Shown here: positions 62,009 through 64,000 of the stretch, one piece after another
Numbering within the stretch: position 1 is the first letter of the stretch
Layout of the letters: each line of letters starts with the position of its first letter
Assembly: GCA_000467935.1 (NCBI GenBank)
Contig: KI259834.1
Location: 66,715-130,714, forward strand
DNA: 64,000 bases
Direction of reading: 5' to 3'
Origin: Peptostreptococcaceae bacterium oral taxon 113 str. W5053
Lineage (GTDB): Bacteria; Bacillota; Clostridia; Tissierellales; Peptoniphilaceae
Position numbers and translations under genes: made by a program
The notes under the pieces: model-generated
Database searches by the model: none
What the model was told of the DNA's origin: nothing
Seen by the model: only the letters and a program-made list of their open reading frames with translations

Positions 62009-63517
62009 ATGGATGAAAAATATAATTACAAAAATTTAAAAACCAATCGAGGAAGCGGAATTTTGCTTCACATCTCTTCTTTACCCTCCCCTTACGGTAT
62101 TGGGAGTTTGGGAGAAGAGGCTTATCGATTTGTCAATTTTCTAAAGGAAGCCGGCCAAAAATTTTGGCAGATATTGCCTTTAGGTCCTACGGGATACGGG
62201 GACTCTCCCTATCAATCTTTTAGCGCCTATGCGGGCAATCCTTACTTTATCGATTTGGATTTTTTGGTAAAAGAAGAATTATTGACTCAAGAGGAAATAG
62301 AAACGGCGGATTTCGGTACCGATCCGACCCGAGTGGATTATGAAAAACTCTACAGGGGACGAAGTCGACTTTTGGAAAAAGCCTATATCCGTTTTAAAGA
62401 GAAGGATCAGGAAAAATTTTTGGCTTTTCAAAAGCGAAATGCGATCTGGCTTGAAGACTATTGTCTTTACATGTTGATTAAGGAAAAACAAAAACATCGT
62501 TCATGGGCTTATTGGCCGGAAGAGTTTCGCAGGCGGGAAGGGAAAACCCTGGGAAAATGGCGTTTGAAATATGCGAAGCGCATGGAGTTTTTCGCTTTTG
62601 TCCAATATAAATTTTATCAACAATGGCAGGATTTAAAAAACTATGCCAATGAACAGGGAATTTCATTTATCGGAGATATCCCCATTTATGTGGCACAGGA
62701 CAGTGCCGACGCCTGGGCCAATCCGGAAATTTTTCAATTTGATCAGGAACTGAATCCGGAATTTGTAGGTGGATGTCCGCCGGACGACTTCTCCAACGAC
62801 GGACAACTTTGGGGTAATCCGGTCTATAATTGGGAAGTTTTGGAAAAGGAAGGCTATACATGGTGGATTCGACGCATCAATTGGAATTTCAAACTTTTTG
62901 ACGTATTGCGCATTGATCATTTTCGAGGCTTTGAATCCTTTTGGAAAGTGCCCTATGGGGACGCCACGGCGGCGGGCGGTCATTGGGAAAAGGGACCCGC
63001 TATGAAACTGTTCCAAGCAGTCAAAAAAGAACTTGGAGACTTACCCATTATTGCGGAAGACTTAGGCTATATGACCAGAGAGGTTTATGAATTTCGTGAA
63101 GCTACGAGATTTCCCGGTATGAAAATTTTACAATTCGCCTTCTCACCCTCGGCGGACAGCGATTATCTGCCTCACAATTATACGGACAACTGTGTTGTCT
63201 ATACGGGAACGCACGACAACGACACCATCGCCGGTTGGAAGATGAATGCACCGGCGGAAGAAATCTATTTTGCCACCCGTTATATGGGAATTCGGGAAGA
63301 AGAAGGATTAAATTGGGGTTTAATTCGAGGTGCCCTTCGTAGCGTGGCAAAACTGGCGGTTTTTCAAATGCAGGATCTCTTGGGATTGGACAATGATGCC
63401 CGCATGAACAATCCGGGAACTTTGGGCGGCAACTGGTGCTGGCGCATGAAAGAGGGTGACGCTTCCGAAGAAATCGCACAGAAACTTAGAGAACTTTGCC
63501 GTATTTACGGACGATAA
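62009..63517 (+). CDS. malQ: 4-alpha-glucanotransferase
   Basis: 502 residues, GH77. ILLHISSLPSPYGIGSLG at the start, GDIPIYVAQDSADAW, LRIDHFRGFESFWKVPYG (nucleophile Asp), IIAEDLGYMT (acid/base Glu) and YTGTHDNDTIAGW (stabilising Asp). Transfers glucan chains between maltodextrins in the cytoplasm after import. ATG 62009 follows GATGAGGA. Last gene of the operon. Confidence 0.95.
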   Translation: MDEKYNYKNLKTNRGSGILLHISSLPSPYGIGSLGEEAYRFVNFLKEAGQKFWQILPLGPTGYGDSPYQSFSAYAGNPYFIDLDFLVKEELLTQEEIETADFGTDPTRVDYEKLYRGRSRLLEKAYIRFKEKDQEKFLAFQKRNAIWLEDYCLYMLIKEKQKHRSWAYWPEEFRRREGKTLGKWRLKYAKRMEFFAFVQYKFYQQWQDLKNYANEQGISFIGDIPIYVAQDSADAWANPEIFQFDQELNPEFVGGCPPDDFSNDGQLWGNPVYNWEVLEKEGYTWWIRRINWNFKLFDVLRIDHFRGFESFWKVPYGDATAAGGHWEKGPAMKLFQAVKKELGDLPIIAEDLGYMTREVYEFREATRFPGMKILQFAFSPSADSDYLPHNYTDNCVVYTGTHDNDTIAGWKMNAPAEEIYFATRYMGIREEEGLNWGLIRGALRSVAKLAVFQMQDLLGLDNDARMNNPGTLGGNWCWRMKEGDASEEIAQKLRELCRIYGR

Positions 63518-63597
63518 AAAATGCCTGAAAAATTCTTCGATACTTTTTACGATTTGAACTTGAAATATATGTAATGGTCTTAAAAGTCGGGACAAAT

Positions 63598-63642
63598 AAA
63601 AAATGAGGAAACAAAGTCTTTTCTTGCTTCCCCATTTTTTTC
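63598..63642 (+). terminator. Terminator after malQ
   Basis: AAAAAATG (63598-63605) pairs with CATTTTTT (63633-63640), and GGAA with TTCC inside, separated by single mismatches; TTTTTTTC ends the stem. Confidence 0.65.
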
Positions 63643-63657
63643 TTACTTCACTTTTCT

Positions 63658-63709
63658 CTGCGAAAAAGATGAAAGGAATGATGTACAGAGTATATTTTTT
63701 TCGCAGGGA
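63658..63709. repeat. Inverted repeat between malQ and the right-edge gene
   Basis: CTGCGAAAAA near 63658 matches TTTTTCGCAG near 63698-63708 across about 30 bases. It may be a weak terminator for the minus-strand gene entering from the right. Confidence 0.35.
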
Positions 63710-63748
63710 ATTTTGGAAAAAAATCTTTTTGTTCAAACAGCGGAACTT

Positions 63749-64000
63749 TTATTCATAATAACTGGAGATATGAACATTTCCGCTTACAGGACCATTATGA
63801 GCTACGATAGTAATGGTATAAGTTCCCCCTTTAACCAGCTTTTTAAATCGGACAAGGGCGTTGCCATAGAGAGTTTGAGTAGATGCGTTGTCTCCTTCAC
63901 CGGAGATAAAGACATGATATGGACCGCCGGTAAAATTGGAAATACTTACCGCAATGGCATTATCCTGAGAACCGCCAAAAAAGCCTTTTAACCGAACCGT
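63749..64000 (-). CDS. Partial CDS, C-terminal 83 residues of a beta-rich, probably exported protein
   Basis: A minus-strand frame enters from the right edge and ends at TAA (complement of 63749-63751). Residues such as VSISNFTGGPYHVFISGEG and LVKGGTYTITIVAHNG are Gly/Thr/Asn-rich and alternate hydrophobic positions, as in Ig-like or carbohydrate-binding beta domains of surface proteins. The plus-strand frame over the same bases looks like its shadow. Family not recognised; the start is outside the window. Confidence 0.6.
   Translation of the reverse strand, partial: TVRLKGFFGGSQDNAIAVSISNFTGGPYHVFISGEGDNASTQTLYGNALVRFKKLVKGGTYTITIVAHNGPVSGNVHISSYYE

Noticed and set aside
63320..63736. 138-codon minus-strand ORF over the end of malQ
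   Set aside because: Shadow of malQ; Cys/His/Arg-rich random-looking product running across the malQ terminator.
63713..63991. Plus-strand ORF at the right edge
   Set aside because: The minus strand of the same bases encodes a much more protein-like beta-rich sequence ending at 63749.
1..64000. CRISPR arrays, tRNA or rRNA genes, complete transposases
   Set aside because: None seen on reading both strands; no regularly spaced repeats and no transposase-like proteins among the ORFs.

Overview
The window looks like a chromosomal segment of a low-GC, anaerobic, amino-acid-fermenting Firmicute, probably Tissierellia/Peptoniphilaceae-like or a related Clostridia group. The reasons are an [FeFe] hydrogenase with H-cluster motifs, strong AGGAGG ribosome sites, many small lipoproteins, the conserved Firmicutes block decarboxylase-tmk-darA-holB-ricT, and an operon for a Stickland-type reductive amino acid pathway. 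No rRNA, tRNA, CRISPR array or complete insertion sequence was seen. The genus assignment is inference.

Layout. 0-5.2 kb is core genome: a YitT-type membrane protein, dCMP deaminase, two lipoproteins, and a divergent [FeFe] hydrogenase with a thioredoxin-like [2Fe-2S] partner. 5.4-18.5 kb is an accessory island that is clearly AT-rich in its middle. It holds a large regulator with an XRE-type helix-turn-helix and tandem helical repeats, a convergent 56-codon gene for an exported peptide (7423-7593), and a ribosomal-peptide gene cluster (7755-16232). That cluster has a 54-residue precursor, a full-length LanB-type dehydratase, a stand-alone SpaB_C-type protein (candidate pyridine synthase), a leader-binding/ThiF-like protein, a YcaO cyclodehydratase, a SagB-type dehydrogenase and an ABC exporter. 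This is the enzyme set of a thiopeptide, but with a fused rather than split dehydratase and a precursor core of unusual sequence. Decayed pieces of another peptide system follow (a SPASM fragment and a broken ABC exporter), then a 20-bp inverted repeat near 18.4 kb.

18.5-22.4 kb encodes a two-component system and an ABC exporter on the minus strand. 22.6-34.2 kb is a second AT-rich block: ten co-directional genes behind a -24/-12 (sigma-54) promoter with an upstream palindrome, ending with a sigma-54 activator. The genes are a YkvI-type transporter, acyl-CoA dehydrogenase, EtfB, EtfA, a class III CoA-transferase, a 2-hydroxyacyl-CoA dehydratase activator and two dehydratase subunits, an acyl-CoA ligase, and the regulator. 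Together they would reduce a 2-hydroxyacid derived from an amino acid to the saturated acid.

34.8-45.6 kb carries thiamine salvage (thiM and a thiE-HAD fusion), a glycolipid-type operon (glycosyltransferase, NodB deacetylase, flippase), a GH114-like secreted protein, and the decarboxylase-tmk-darA-darA2-holB-ricT operon ending in a 55-residue membrane peptide. 46.6-51.2 kb is a branched-chain amino acid ABC importer, which fits an amino acid fermenter. 51.6-54 kb contains a candidate structured RNA, a flavodoxin, and a MerR-YbjQ pair behind a MerR-type 19-bp-spacer promoter. 54-63.5 kb is a maltodextrin operon (binding protein, MalF with a long coiled-coil extension, MalG, MalK, LacI-type regulator, MalQ). 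The ends of the window cut two further minus-strand genes.
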